Part shown: positions 8,433-16,568 of the stretch, in pieces
How the letters are laid out: each line of letters begins with the position of its first letter
How positions within the stretch are numbered: position 1 is the stretch's first letter
From: JAAEKA01 sp049299095
Lineage (GTDB): Bacteria; Chloroflexota; Anaerolineae; JAAEKA01
Assembly: GCA_049299095.1 (NCBI GenBank)
Contig: JBAQWV010000065.1
Location: 1-64,000, forward strand
Reading direction: 5' to 3'
Length of the DNA stretch: 64,000 bases
The notes under the pieces: model-generated
What the model was told of the DNA's origin: nothing
Databases searched by the model: none
Seen by the model: the letters and a program-made list of their open reading frames with translations, nothing else
Position numbers and translations under genes: made by a program

Positions 8433-9886
8433 GGCTTAATCCCGTCCCAATCTTCATCATAGCCCTGCCAGCGAATCACCTCGCGCAGCATAAAAGTTTG
8501 CGTCAACCTGTGCACACCATAGCGACGGGTATGAAGATCGCCGGTAATGTTGACCAGCGAAAGCTGTGCCAGCCGCTCCAGTTCTTTTTGCAAAGCGGGG
8601 CCTTGTACATCGCACACCTGCTCAATCATCGGCAATTCTGCGCCGATCTGCGCGAAGGCGGGCAGGCTCAACAGCACCTCTTGGCCGGCATCGCCAAGCT
8701 GTAACCACGTTTTCCAGTACAGGAAGCGATACAGATTGACTTCCTTATGCGTGCGCGCCTCGCGCAACCCATCCAGCACATCATCCAGCGCAAAGATAAA
8801 CACCTGCCCGACGACCAATTGCAAAGCCAGCGGGTTCCCCCCGACAGCCTCATAAATCGGGCGCAGCTCCTCGTCAGTGGCACGCATCATCACGGTCAGG
8901 TTGCGGCTTTTAGCTTCGTAGCGCAGCAGCGCCAGCGTGTCATCGGCGTTCAATTCAGGCAGGGGGATGTGAAAAATATCTGGCTCGTCCGGCAGCGCCT
9001 TGCGGGAAGTGATCAGAAAACGGCTTGGCCCGGCCAGGCGGCGCAGGGTCGGCAACAGGGCTTCCACGTCCGCCAGCGTTTCCAGGTTGTCAATAATGAC
9101 CAAATGCGGCGTTTGGCGCAGCAATAGTTCCATCTCTTGCAGCATCTGGCGGGCTGGCAATGCCTGTCGCACCTCCGCAGGCAACAGTTGCCGCGCCAGC
9201 GCGCTCAGCAGGTCGTCCGCAGTCAGCGCCGGTTTGGGCAACGATTTAATCCAGCCGGCTGGCTGGAAGACTTCCTGCTGTGCGCTCACCCAGCCAGCCT
9301 CGGCAAAAGCCACGCTGGTGCTAAGAATGCGTCGTGCGGTGGCGTGGGCTACCGAAGTCTTGCCCAGCCCGCCCATGCCGGATAGCAGCACAATCGGATA
9401 AGCGTCGGGGCCGATCAGCGCGGCCTGTATCTGCTGGATCACCGGCTCCACACCGATCAAATCCTGATAATCGAGCCAGGGCAGGCGCTGCGTAGCGGCC
9501 TCCAGCAGCACCTTGCGCGCGCGTGCCTCCCGCTCCGCCACGATAGCGGTCAAGCGGGCGATAGCATCGCGCTGGTGTTTGTAAAACGTCGCCTCGGCCA
9601 TGCCGCTGCGCGGCGCCACTTCCTGCACCGGGCGATCCTCCACAAAACGCTGCCATAGCAGCTTGGTATCCTTGGGGCTGCTCTTTTTCAGGGTGTTCAG
9701 CGCCTCTGCCAGCACAAAATGGATCGCGCGGCGCGGGCTGAGATTTTCAGCTATCTGCGTTTGCTGCACGATGACCAGGCCGGTCAGGGGGCCGGTTTCG
9801 CTGCGGTTCCAGCAGCTCAAGGCTTGATGGATGCGTTGGTTCAGGTCGGGAAGGTCAGGAAGTTCAGGAGGAGATGAGAGTGCCAT
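8429..9886 (-). CDS. STAND NTPase (NB-ARC) with N-terminal HTH, protein 1
   Basis: 485 aa. A sigma-region-4-like helix-turn-helix lies at about 84-112 (VQEVAPRSGMAEATFYKHQR). The NB-ARC module has a P-loop GMGGLGKTS (170-178), Walker B LVIIDNLE (262-269), the RFLITSR sensor (289-295) and the GNPLAL motif (350-355). A winged-helix-like end contains RRYGVHRLTQTF. STAND proteins are signal-gated switches that oligomerise on ligand sensing. Usually the sensor is a C-terminal repeat; here the TPR repeats are in the separate downstream gene. It is paralogous to the protein at 11420 and divergent from peptide B. Confidence 0.88.
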   Translation of the reverse strand: MALSSPPELPDLPDLNQRIHQALSCWNRSETGPLTGLVIVQQTQIAENLSPRRAIHFVLAEALNTLKKSSPKDTKLLWQRFVEDRPVQEVAPRSGMAEATFYKHQRDAIARLTAIVAEREARARKVLLEAATQRLPWLDYQDLIGVEPVIQQIQAALIGPDAYPIVLLSGMGGLGKTSVAHATARRILSTSVAFAEAGWVSAQQEVFQPAGWIKSLPKPALTADDLLSALARQLLPAEVRQALPARQMLQEMELLLRQTPHLVIIDNLETLADVEALLPTLRRLAGPSRFLITSRKALPDEPDIFHIPLPELNADDTLALLRYEAKSRNLTVMMRATDEELRPIYEAVGGNPLALQLVVGQVFIFALDDVLDGLREARTHKEVNLYRFLYWKTWLQLGDAGQEVLLSLPAFAQIGAELPMIEQVCDVQGPALQKELERLAQLSLVNITGDLHTRRYGVHRLTQTFMLREVIRWQGYDEDWDGIKP

Positions 9887-9964
9887 GAGAGCCTGTGCGT
9901 GTTGCGCGAGACTGGGGGCAGAGCAAGCCCGTAGATAACGGCTAGTTGGGGTGTCATAGAGTGA

Positions 9965-10028
9965 CGAGCATCAACGGCAACCGGTTTGCCACCCGCTTTT
10001 GGAGCGATCAGGAGGTGCTCGATGCTCG
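9965..10028 (+). promoter_or_regulatory. Foldable leader covering the start codon of peptide B
   Basis: CGAGCATC (9965-9972) is the exact complement of GATGCTCG (10021-10028), which contains the start codon. Inside, a smaller stem GGCAA/TTGCC (9976-9990) can form. Folding would close the initiation region of the peptide B gene. A regulatory role is inferred by analogy with the peptide A leader. Confidence 0.4.
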
Positions 10029-10174
10029 CTAAGTCTTTACGTGTTTTGTTATTGTCCGCTTTCGCCACCTTGTTGCTGCTTGGCCCCGCCAAAAATGCAG
10101 CCCTGCTATCCGGCCCGGTTGGATCGCAAGCCACGATCCAGGCAGGCTGTGACGACACAGGCTGCCATTACTAA
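10022..10174 (+). CDS. Small secreted peptide with C-terminal Cys pair (peptide B)
   Basis: 50 aa. Basic start MLAKSLR, then a strongly hydrophobic stretch (residues 8-21) as in a signal peptide. The tail ends AGCDDTGCHY with a C-x4-C pair, echoing peptide A (C-x5-C near its end). AGGAGGTG lies 5 nt before the ATG. The gene sits between the divergent NB-ARC gene 1 and the converging TPR gene 2, exactly as peptide A sits before TPR gene 1. No family is recognised. Confidence 0.6.
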   Translation: MLAKSLRVLLLSAFATLLLLGPAKNAALLSGPVGSQATIQAGCDDTGCHY

Positions 10175-10217
10175 TCATACCACGACTACGGGGATGTTCC
10201 CAAACACTGTCGAACAG

Positions 10218-11429
10218 CTAACCGGCGTCTGCCAGTCCTTGCCGCGCCGCAGCCCGATGCTTTTCGATGTCGGCCAGCAACGGAGCCAGGCCGGGCTGGG
10301 TGTGTTGGTTGCCTAACTCCTGCCAAGCCTGCTCCGTGGCAGCCAGCGTCGCGGCCCACTGTCCCTGTGCCAACAGCACCTCGGCCAGTGCGTCCAGCGC
10401 ATTGGCTGTGCCGCGGGCATCCCCCAGCTTGCGGTAAAATTCAACCGCAGAAGTCAGTAATTCTTGCGCCTGGTCCCACTCTGCCAGCCGCGACTGGGCA
10501 ATCCCCATGTTCAGTTGCACGCGTGCAAGGCGCAGGTGGTCGCGGGTCAGGCGAAACACCGGCTCGGCCAGCCGATAATGCACCAACGCCTGCTGCGGCT
10601 GGCCGAGTTCATTGTACGCGTTGCCCAGATTCATGCGCGTGGCCGCCTCGTTGGCGGTGTCGCCCAGGTTGTGCATCTGTGCAATGGCTTGCTGATACAA
10701 CTCCAGGGCTTCCACAACCTGACCAGCCCCGCGCAGGGCGTTGGCCAGGTTGGTCAGACTGCGGGCGATGCGGACAGGGTCGCCGTGTCGCTGCCAGCCC
10801 GCCAGCGCCGCGCGCAAGTGGGTTTCTGCCGCGTTCCAGTCGCGCTGCGCCATTGCCATCATCCCGCGCACAAAGGCGGTGTAGCAAACTTCGCTGTCCC
10901 CTGCGTCCGTCAGCCGCCCGGCAGCCGTCAGTCGTTCTTCTGCATCGGCATAGTGCTGTTGTAAATAGTCGAGGTAAGCCCAGCGATTGAGTGCGGCGGC
11001 TTCGCCATGCGCGTCCCTGGCTGCAGCCGCGTGCTGCGCGCTGTCTGTGAACGCTCGGCGCGCGTCCTCCATGCGTGCCATCACCATCAACAACGACCCA
11101 AGATGCTGTTCCAATTCAGCTTGATGAGCCAGCTCGCCATTGGCCGCGCACTGGGCGATGCCTTGCTGCAAGTAGGGAATGAACCCCTCGCGGTAGCCTG
11201 CCTGCTCCAGCTTGGGGGCAATGACCTTCAGTAGCTCGCGTGCATCCTCCCACGCGCTTGCGGTGGCGAGGGCATATTGCAAGGTGTGTAATGCCTGGTC
11301 GCGCTCGTCTACGGGCAGGGCAGGCCCTGTGGCGCGGGCGTCAGCCAGCGCAAACTGCACACTGCGCTGGATATACGTGCGAAACAAGGCCGCGTAATCG
11401 GTGTCGGGGATGGGTGGGGTCACAGCCAT
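10218..11429 (-). CDS. TPR-repeat protein, partner of NB-ARC protein 2
   Basis: 403 aa from the ATG at 11429, which lies inside the end of the NB-ARC gene 2 (10-nt overlap). This start (MAVTPPIPDTDYAALF) is preferred because upstream residues are antisense-like. Multiple TPR units of about 34-40 aa are visible, such as ARSLTNLANALRGAGQ, AATRMNLGNAYNELGQ and ARVQLNMGIAQSRLAE. It is the positional counterpart of the protein at 7200, though the two are only distantly similar. Uniformly GC-rich, unlike TPR gene 1. Confidence 0.86.
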   Translation of the reverse strand: MAVTPPIPDTDYAALFRTYIQRSVQFALADARATGPALPVDERDQALHTLQYALATASAWEDARELLKVIAPKLEQAGYREGFIPYLQQGIAQCAANGELAHQAELEQHLGSLLMVMARMEDARRAFTDSAQHAAAARDAHGEAAALNRWAYLDYLQQHYADAEERLTAAGRLTDAGDSEVCYTAFVRGMMAMAQRDWNAAETHLRAALAGWQRHGDPVRIARSLTNLANALRGAGQVVEALELYQQAIAQMHNLGDTANEAATRMNLGNAYNELGQPQQALVHYRLAEPVFRLTRDHLRLARVQLNMGIAQSRLAEWDQAQELLTSAVEFYRKLGDARGTANALDALAEVLLAQGQWAATLAATEQAWQELGNQHTQPGLAPLLADIEKHRAAARQGLADAG

Positions 11430-12838
11430 TTCAGCACTTGCTCGGTTAGAAACGCACGTGTCAGCGCGTGAATCGAATAACGCCGATTTGCCAGCTCGCT
11501 GTGCGAGTCGACCAGGTTGAGCATTACCAGTTCCGCCAGCGCATTGCTCAACAGGCTCGGCTCCAGATCGCAAGACTGCGCAATCTGCTGCAAAGTGCCG
11601 CCGCGCCCGGTGAACAGCACCATTGCCAGCCAAGCACGCCGGGCTGTTTCTTGCAAACGATCCCATGCCGCCCGGTAGATATAGGTGTACAGGGCTTCAG
11701 CAGGTTGGCCGCGCGCAGCCACCAGGTTAGCCAGGGTCATGTCCAGCGCGTGCATATGCGTTTGGCCGATGATTAAACGAAGAGCGAGTGGATTTCCCCC
11801 GACCGTTTCATAGATGGGCAACAGTTCCTCGTCGCTGGCTTCGCTCAGCAGCAAGAGATTGCTTTCCCGCGCCTCCGTGCGCAACATCAGCAGGGTATTG
11901 GCCTGACTTAGCTGTGGCACGGCGTAATGAATGATCGCTGGATTACCGAACAGGTTATAGCGGGTGGTCAGGACGATCTTTGCCACGCCTGTCAGTTGAT
12001 GCAGGCTGGGCAGGATGCTTTCCAGATCCGATGTGGTTTCCAGGTTATCCACGACAACGACTGTAGGGCGTTCGGCCATGTGGCTGCGCAGCAGGGCAAG
12101 CGCCGCGTCCATGTGCGCAAAACGGGGCGCTTTGGGCAGCAACTGGGTCAGTAATGCTTCCAGCAAGCTCTCGTTGGACAAGACTGGCGTTCGCAATGAA
12201 CGCAGCCTGCCGGCAAAGTCAAAGCTTTGCTGCTGCGCGCTCACCCAGGCAATTTCACCATCAGGCTGTTGACGGATAATGTCGCGCAGCAAGTGGTCGG
12301 CCAGGCTAGTTTTGCCAATACCGCCGATGCCCGTGATGGCGATCATACGCTTGCTCGTATCGCTCATAACCATGTCGAACAGCGTCGCCAAGTGAGCATC
12401 TGCACCAAAAAGGCGGCTATAAGTGGGCGGTGGCAAGCGTGTCTCCAGCAGCCCCGCACGATTGTGGTGGGCCGCGGTTTCCATTTCCGCCAAAATCATT
12501 GCCAAATGGTTAATAGCCTCCCCTTGCCAGCGAAAAATCGTGGCCTCGGAAACATTAAAACGGTTACAAAGAACGCGGGTCGAAGCCTCTTTTTCAAAGC
12601 GCAGACGCAGCAAGAGGCTGTCGCGGTCATTATTTCTGGCCATGCGCTCCAGGCCGCGCGACAGAATACGGTTGGTCGCATCGCGCAGACTGGTATTGGT
12701 GTCAGCCAGCTCGTTTTTGATCAGCCACCAGTGAGCCAAGGGGCTACCCGCGTTAGAACCGGCATACCAGTCTTTCAGGGCGGCTTTTACTTGCTGGTAT
12801 GTTTGTGCAGGGTTGTTTGGATCGAAGTAGGTGTTCAA
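11420..12838 (-). CDS. STAND NTPase (NB-ARC) with N-terminal HTH, protein 2
   Basis: 472 aa. Same layout as NB-ARC protein 1: a helix-turn-helix at about 87-112 (VLCNRFNVSEATIFRWQ), P-loop GIGGIGKTS at the same residue position (170-178), Walker B TVVVVDNLE, KIVLTTR, GNPLALRLI, and an ending RRYSIHALTRAFL. It is a clear paralogue of the protein at 8429. The proposed start is TTG with no evident Shine-Dalgarno, so the exact N-terminus is uncertain. It is divergent from a candidate small RNA. Confidence 0.86.
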   Translation of the reverse strand: MNTYFDPNNPAQTYQQVKAALKDWYAGSNAGSPLAHWWLIKNELADTNTSLRDATNRILSRGLERMARNNDRDSLLLRLRFEKEASTRVLCNRFNVSEATIFRWQGEAINHLAMILAEMETAAHHNRAGLLETRLPPPTYSRLFGADAHLATLFDMVMSDTSKRMIAITGIGGIGKTSLADHLLRDIIRQQPDGEIAWVSAQQQSFDFAGRLRSLRTPVLSNESLLEALLTQLLPKAPRFAHMDAALALLRSHMAERPTVVVVDNLETTSDLESILPSLHQLTGVAKIVLTTRYNLFGNPAIIHYAVPQLSQANTLLMLRTEARESNLLLLSEASDEELLPIYETVGGNPLALRLIIGQTHMHALDMTLANLVAARGQPAEALYTYIYRAAWDRLQETARRAWLAMVLFTGRGGTLQQIAQSCDLEPSLLSNALAELVMLNLVDSHSELANRRYSIHALTRAFLTEQVLKWL

Positions 12839-12979
12839 GGCAGCACAGAAAATAAGCGAAAATTTGAGAGTCTATTGATAGCTTGAAGGGTGTATCCTGT
12901 GCATGATAAGACATAAGCAAAATAGGTGTATGCTAGAAGTCTTATTGGATTTTCAGAAGTAAAAAATATTATCAGAATA

Positions 12980-13117
12980 TTATAGCCTAATTCATATAAG
13001 TTGCCTATATCGCCCTGTGTTACGCACGGGTCCGGGGGGAACCGTCGAACAACAGCACAGGGTTTGGCTCAAGGGGGCGGTTTGCGCTAACAGTGTGCGA
13101 ACCGCCCCCTTTTTATT
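12980..13117 (+). ncRNA. Candidate small RNA gene of about 138 nt
   Basis: A possible promoter TTGGAT (12945-12950), 16 bp, TATTAT (12967-12972) precedes a segment whose CCCTGTG (13013-13019) pairs with CACAGGG (13056-13062). An internal hairpin can form near ACGGGT/ACCGT. It ends at a very strong intrinsic terminator. No neighbouring rightward gene explains this terminator. Function unknown; a remnant of a third peptide-type cassette element is an alternative. Confidence 0.4.
13072..13117 (+). terminator. Strong intrinsic terminator
   Basis: Stem AGGGGGCGGTT (13072-13082) pairs perfectly with AACCGCCCCCT (13100-13110), extended by five further pairs with wobbles, then TTTTT. It can only serve a rightward transcript from the preceding intergenic region. 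Confidence 0.85.
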
Positions 13118-13146
13118 TGCCGGCAATCAATCCAACGGCGCGCACA

Positions 13147-13174
13147 AGCTGCTCCCGCAGTAGTCGGAGCAGCT
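13147..13174 (-). terminator. Hairpin downstream of the MscS gene
   Basis: Perfect 9-bp stem AGCTGCTCC/GGAGCAGCT with a 10-nt loop, 40 bp after the MscS stop. It lacks a U-tract, so it may be only a transcript-end stabiliser. Confidence 0.4.
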
Positions 13175-13214
13175 CATCACCGTCTTTATATCCCCAAATA
13201 GCTTATATCCCCTC

Positions 13215-14018
13215 TCAGCTCACCAGGTGAATATCTGCTTCCAGCAGGCGATCCTGTACCAGCGCCAGCAGGCGCGGCCGCATCTCGGCCCCCTTGCCAA
13301 AGCGTGCCTTGGCTAGCAGGGTCAACTCGGTCGTCTGACCGATCACTCCCGACTCGCTGATCACCTGCCACGGTTCGAGCAAGTTCGGCAGCAGCTCCAC
13401 CGCATCCTGCCCCAACGCTTCCAGAATCGGCAGCGCGCGCGGCAGATCCGCAGCAACCAGCTTGATTACCACGCTGGTTGAGGAGAAACGCCCGCGGCTA
13501 AAGTTGCGGATCAGACGCACATCGCCGTTCGGCACCACGAATAGCTCGCCACTCGGCGCGCGCAGCTTGGTGGTGCGCACATTGACCGCCTCGATCACCC
13601 CTTCCACGCCCATCACCTCCACCTTTTCCCCCACCGCGTAGTCGTCGGCAAAGATCAAACTGATGCCGCTGAGGAAATCGTTGACCAAGTTGCGCGCACC
13701 CAAACCAAAGGCCGCACTGAACAGACCGATAATCCAGATTAGCGTGTTGGTATTAACGAACAGGCTCAAGCTGCTGATTACCGCGATTATGATCGCGATC
13801 AGGCCCAGCGCGCTGGAGATCAGCCCTTGCAGCGTCGCCTGCCGCTCTGGTCGCAAGCGGCGCTCCGAGCGCGCAAAACGCCCCAGGCGGGTGATGCGTC
13901 CGGCGATACGCCAGCTCAGGCGCTGGACGATCCAGGCGAGCAAGAAAAAGAGCAGGATAGCCAGTAAATGGTGCAGCCAGCCCGGCAAGGCCGCGATACG
14001 TTGAAAAAAGAATTCCAT
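13215..14018 (-). CDS. MscS-family mechanosensitive channel
   Basis: 267 aa inner-membrane channel that releases solutes under hypo-osmotic stress. Three hydrophobic segments (about 15-37, 62-85 and 88-112) precede the MscS beta domain. TM3 and the following region read GLGARNLVNDFLSG and FADDYAVGEKVEVMGVEGVIE, with the usual VPNGDV further on. The ATG at 14018 is chosen because upstream sequence belongs to the ggt region. It is the last gene of a leftward run starting at 18806. Confidence 0.9.
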   Translation of the reverse strand: MEFFFQRIAALPGWLHHLLAILLFFLLAWIVQRLSWRIAGRITRLGRFARSERRLRPERQATLQGLISSALGLIAIIIAVISSLSLFVNTNTLIWIIGLFSAAFGLGARNLVNDFLSGISLIFADDYAVGEKVEVMGVEGVIEAVNVRTTKLRAPSGELFVVPNGDVRLIRNFSRGRFSSTSVVIKLVAADLPRALPILEALGQDAVELLPNLLEPWQVISESGVIGQTTELTLLAKARFGKGAEMRPRLLALVQDRLLEADIHLVS

Positions 14019-14065
14019 ACGTTGTCCTTGAAGCGACACCTGATCCGTGCAGAGCCTGTGGCCGA

Positions 14066-15715
14066 TTACCAGCCCACCGCGCAGCCATCGCGGCGCGACT
14101 CGCTGCCGCCGGTCAGCACACCGGTGGCAGCATCGCGGCGAATCACCTGTCCCGCGCCGAACACCATGCGTTCCATGCCCGCGGTCGGCTGCACCGTGTG
14201 CCCCTTGGCGTGCAGGGCAGCCAGCAGCGCCTCGCCTGCCTGTACTTCGATTGCCACTGCGCCCGCGGGATCGCCCTCTTGCAGGCAAAAGCGCGGCGCG
14301 TCCAGCGCTTCCTGCGGCGACAGCCCCAAATCCAGCAGGTTCACCAATACCTGTACATGGCCTTGTGGCTGCATAAATCCGCCCATCACGCCAAAACTGG
14401 CCCACAGTGCATCATCCTGTGTCACCAGCGCGGGGATAATCGTGTGATAGGGGCGTTTGCCGGGCGCGAGATGGTTGGGATGTGCCGGGTCCAGGCTGAA
14501 CAGTGCGCCGCGGTTTTGCAACGCCACCCCCGTGCCCGGCGCGACCAGCCCGCTGCCAAAACCGTGGTACAGGCTGTTGATCCACGAGCAGGCATTGCCA
14601 CGGCCATCCACCACGCTCAGGTACACCGTGTCCGCGCGCGGCATCGGCTGCACCGGCAAACGATCTGCCGCGGGCAGGCCGCTGCGTGCCGCGGGGTTGG
14701 CGCGGTCGGGCTGGATCAAGCGACGGCGCACGGCAGCATAGGCCGGATCGAGCAGTTCGGCCAGTGGCAAGGGAGCAAATGCCGGATCAGCTACCCAGCG
14801 CCGCGCATCAGCCAATGCCAACCGTTGCGCTTCGATCAGCAAATGCCAGCGGTCCGCCTCCGGCAACGCGGCCAGATCGTCATTGTGCAGGATATTCAGC
14901 GCCAGCAGCGCGGCCAGACCCTGTCCGTTGGGTGGACATTCCCAGACCCGCACCCCGCGATAATCCACTGCCAGCGGTGTGTCCCAGGTCGAGCGGTGCG
15001 CGGCCAGGTCAGCCGTGCTCAGGAAGCCGCCCAGGCTTTGCACAAACGCGGCGATGCTGGCGGCAATGTCGCCGGTGTAAAAGGCTGCGGGGCCGTGATC
15101 GGCCAGCGTTTGCAGGGTGTGCGCCAGTTCTGGCAGGCGCACGACCTCGCCCGCGCGCGGTGCGCGTCCGCCGGGCAGCAACTCGGCCCCGGAAGGCAGG
15201 CGGCGCAGCTTGCTTTCCAGCCGTTGCCAGTTGGCCGCTATGATCGGACTGACCGGAAAGCCGTCGCGCGCGTACGCGATGGCCGGTTGCAGCACGTCAG
15301 CGAGGGACAGGGAGCCGTGGCGCGCTAGTAGGTCGGCCCAGGCGGCCACTGTGCCGGGGACGGTGACGCTGTGCGGGCTGTCGAGTGCGATGGTGGCCGC
15401 GCCGGCGCGCTGCAACGCGGCCAGCGTCAGGCCTTGCGGCGCGCGCCCGCTGCCATTCAGTGCGGTGACGCGCATTGCCGGCGTGGCGGCTGCGTCGTAG
15501 TACAGCGCGAACGCGTCGCCGCCGATGCCGGTGGACATCGGTTCTACCACGGCCAGCGCGGCGGCAGTCGCCACCGCTGCATCAGCCGCGTTGCCCCCGG
15601 CCAGCAGGATGCGCAAACCAGCCTGCGCGGCCAGTGGTTGTGTGGTGGCGACCATGCCGTGCTGCGCGAAGAGGTCGGAGCGGTGAGGATGGGTAGAGAG
15701 CAGGGGAGCGGGCAT
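14066..15715 (-). CDS. ggt: Gamma-glutamyltransferase family protein
   Basis: N-terminal nucleophile hydrolase family. 549 aa; it self-cleaves before a Thr that becomes the catalytic residue. Here the likely nucleophile is T363 in ADTVYLSVVD. Other family marks are GGNAADAAVATAAAL and EPMSTGIGGDAF near the N-terminus and ASFGVMGGFMQPQGH near the C-terminus. No signal peptide is evident, so a cytoplasmic gamma-glutamyl or glutathione hydrolase is likely. It lies 43 bp downstream of the SpoU methyltransferase. Confidence 0.9.
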   Translation of the reverse strand: MPAPLLSTHPHRSDLFAQHGMVATTQPLAAQAGLRILLAGGNAADAAVATAAALAVVEPMSTGIGGDAFALYYDAAATPAMRVTALNGSGRAPQGLTLAALQRAGAATIALDSPHSVTVPGTVAAWADLLARHGSLSLADVLQPAIAYARDGFPVSPIIAANWQRLESKLRRLPSGAELLPGGRAPRAGEVVRLPELAHTLQTLADHGPAAFYTGDIAASIAAFVQSLGGFLSTADLAAHRSTWDTPLAVDYRGVRVWECPPNGQGLAALLALNILHNDDLAALPEADRWHLLIEAQRLALADARRWVADPAFAPLPLAELLDPAYAAVRRRLIQPDRANPAARSGLPAADRLPVQPMPRADTVYLSVVDGRGNACSWINSLYHGFGSGLVAPGTGVALQNRGALFSLDPAHPNHLAPGKRPYHTIIPALVTQDDALWASFGVMGGFMQPQGHVQVLVNLLDLGLSPQEALDAPRFCLQEGDPAGAVAIEVQAGEALLAALHAKGHTVQPTAGMERMVFGAGQVIRRDAATGVLTGGSESRRDGCAVGW

Positions 15716-15758
15716 CTGATCTTCCGTGTCTTGGGTTTGGCGAAGGGCGATAAAGGGT

Positions 15759-16568
15759 TCAGGCTGCGGTGGTGGCGCGCAACCAGCTATACATCAATAC
15801 GCCGCCCGCCACGGCCACATTCAGCGATTCAGCAGCGCCGGCAATTGGCAACCGTGCCCAGGCGTCCACCTGTGGCGCAACATCGGGGGACAGCCCGCGT
15901 GCTTCGTTGCCCAGCACCAGCGCCACCCCGCCGCGCCATAGCCCGTCGCCCCAGTCTACACCGCGATGTGCGTCCGCCGCCACAACGCTGTATCCGTGCC
16001 CGCGCAGCCGGTGAAACAGCGCGGGGGCATCGGCTGTGCGTATCAGCGGCAGGTGAAAGAGCGACCCCATGCTGCCGCGCACGGTTTTGGGGTCGAAGGG
16101 GTCTACGCACGGCTCCAGCAGGGCCACACCGGCCGCGCCGACTGCGTCGGCAGTGCGCAGCAGCGTGCCCAGGTTGCCGGGGTCTTGCAGGCGATCCAGT
16201 ACCAGCACCAAGCCGGTCGAGGCCGGTTGCCAGCGTTCCAGCGTCGTTTCAAACAGGTCAAAGGTGACCAGCAGGCCCTGGGTCGCGGTGCGCTCGGCCA
16301 GCGCGGCCAGCACTGCGGGCGTCACTGCCAGCAATTCGGCGCGCGCGGCGCGCAGCGGCTCCAGCAGGGCGGCGGCTTCCGGCGTCAATTGCTCTGTACA
16401 CACGAAAGCGGTGCGCGGCTGTGCGCCGGCCCGCAATGCCATCTCCAGCAGCTTGACCCCCTCTACCAGGAATTGGCCCTGCTGTTGACGATATTTGCGC
16501 TCGTTCAGTTGGCGCGCGGCCACAATGCGCGGGTTCTGGCGGCTGGAAATGAGGGGTGCGTCAGTCAT
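15759..16568 (-). CDS. SpoU/TrmH-family RNA 2'-O-methyltransferase
   Basis: 269 aa. SPOUT-fold enzyme using SAM to methylate a ribose in rRNA or tRNA. The N-terminal substrate-binding part (ISSRQNPRIVAARQL to about 95) is followed by the SpoU motifs LDRLQDPGNLGTLLRTA, LVLGNEARGLS and IPxxGAAESLNVAVA-like IAGAAESLNVAVAGG. Its start overlaps the end of the antiporter gene by 8 bp (ATGACTGA), so they are co-translated. The exact RNA target is not deducible. Confidence 0.92.
   Translation of the reverse strand: MTDAPLISSRQNPRIVAARQLNERKYRQQQGQFLVEGVKLLEMALRAGAQPRTAFVCTEQLTPEAAALLEPLRAARAELLAVTPAVLAALAERTATQGLLVTFDLFETTLERWQPASTGLVLVLDRLQDPGNLGTLLRTADAVGAAGVALLEPCVDPFDPKTVRGSMGSLFHLPLIRTADAPALFHRLRGHGYSVVAADAHRGVDWGDGLWRGGVALVLGNEARGLSPDVAPQVDAWARLPIAGAAESLNVAVAGGVLMYSWLRATTAA

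Larger units (their letters stand above)
12839..13214. other. AT-rich intergenic region with candidate small RNA and terminators
   Basis: Between the divergent NB-ARC gene 2 and the end of the MscS gene. It contains an AT-rich promoter-like stretch, a structured segment ending in a textbook terminator (separate entries) and no convincing open frame. A 19-codon frame at 12903 has no recognisable features. Confidence 0.6.

Noticed and set aside
12903..12962. 19-codon frame as a third secreted peptide
   Set aside because: No hydrophobic signal or Cys pair; the segment is better explained as promoter region of the candidate small RNA.
14198..15328. Long antisense open frame (376 codons) opposite the gamma-glutamyltransferase gene
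   Set aside because: Shadow frame caused by high GC3; Gln/Arg/Ala-rich with no domain, while the opposite frame has all family motifs.
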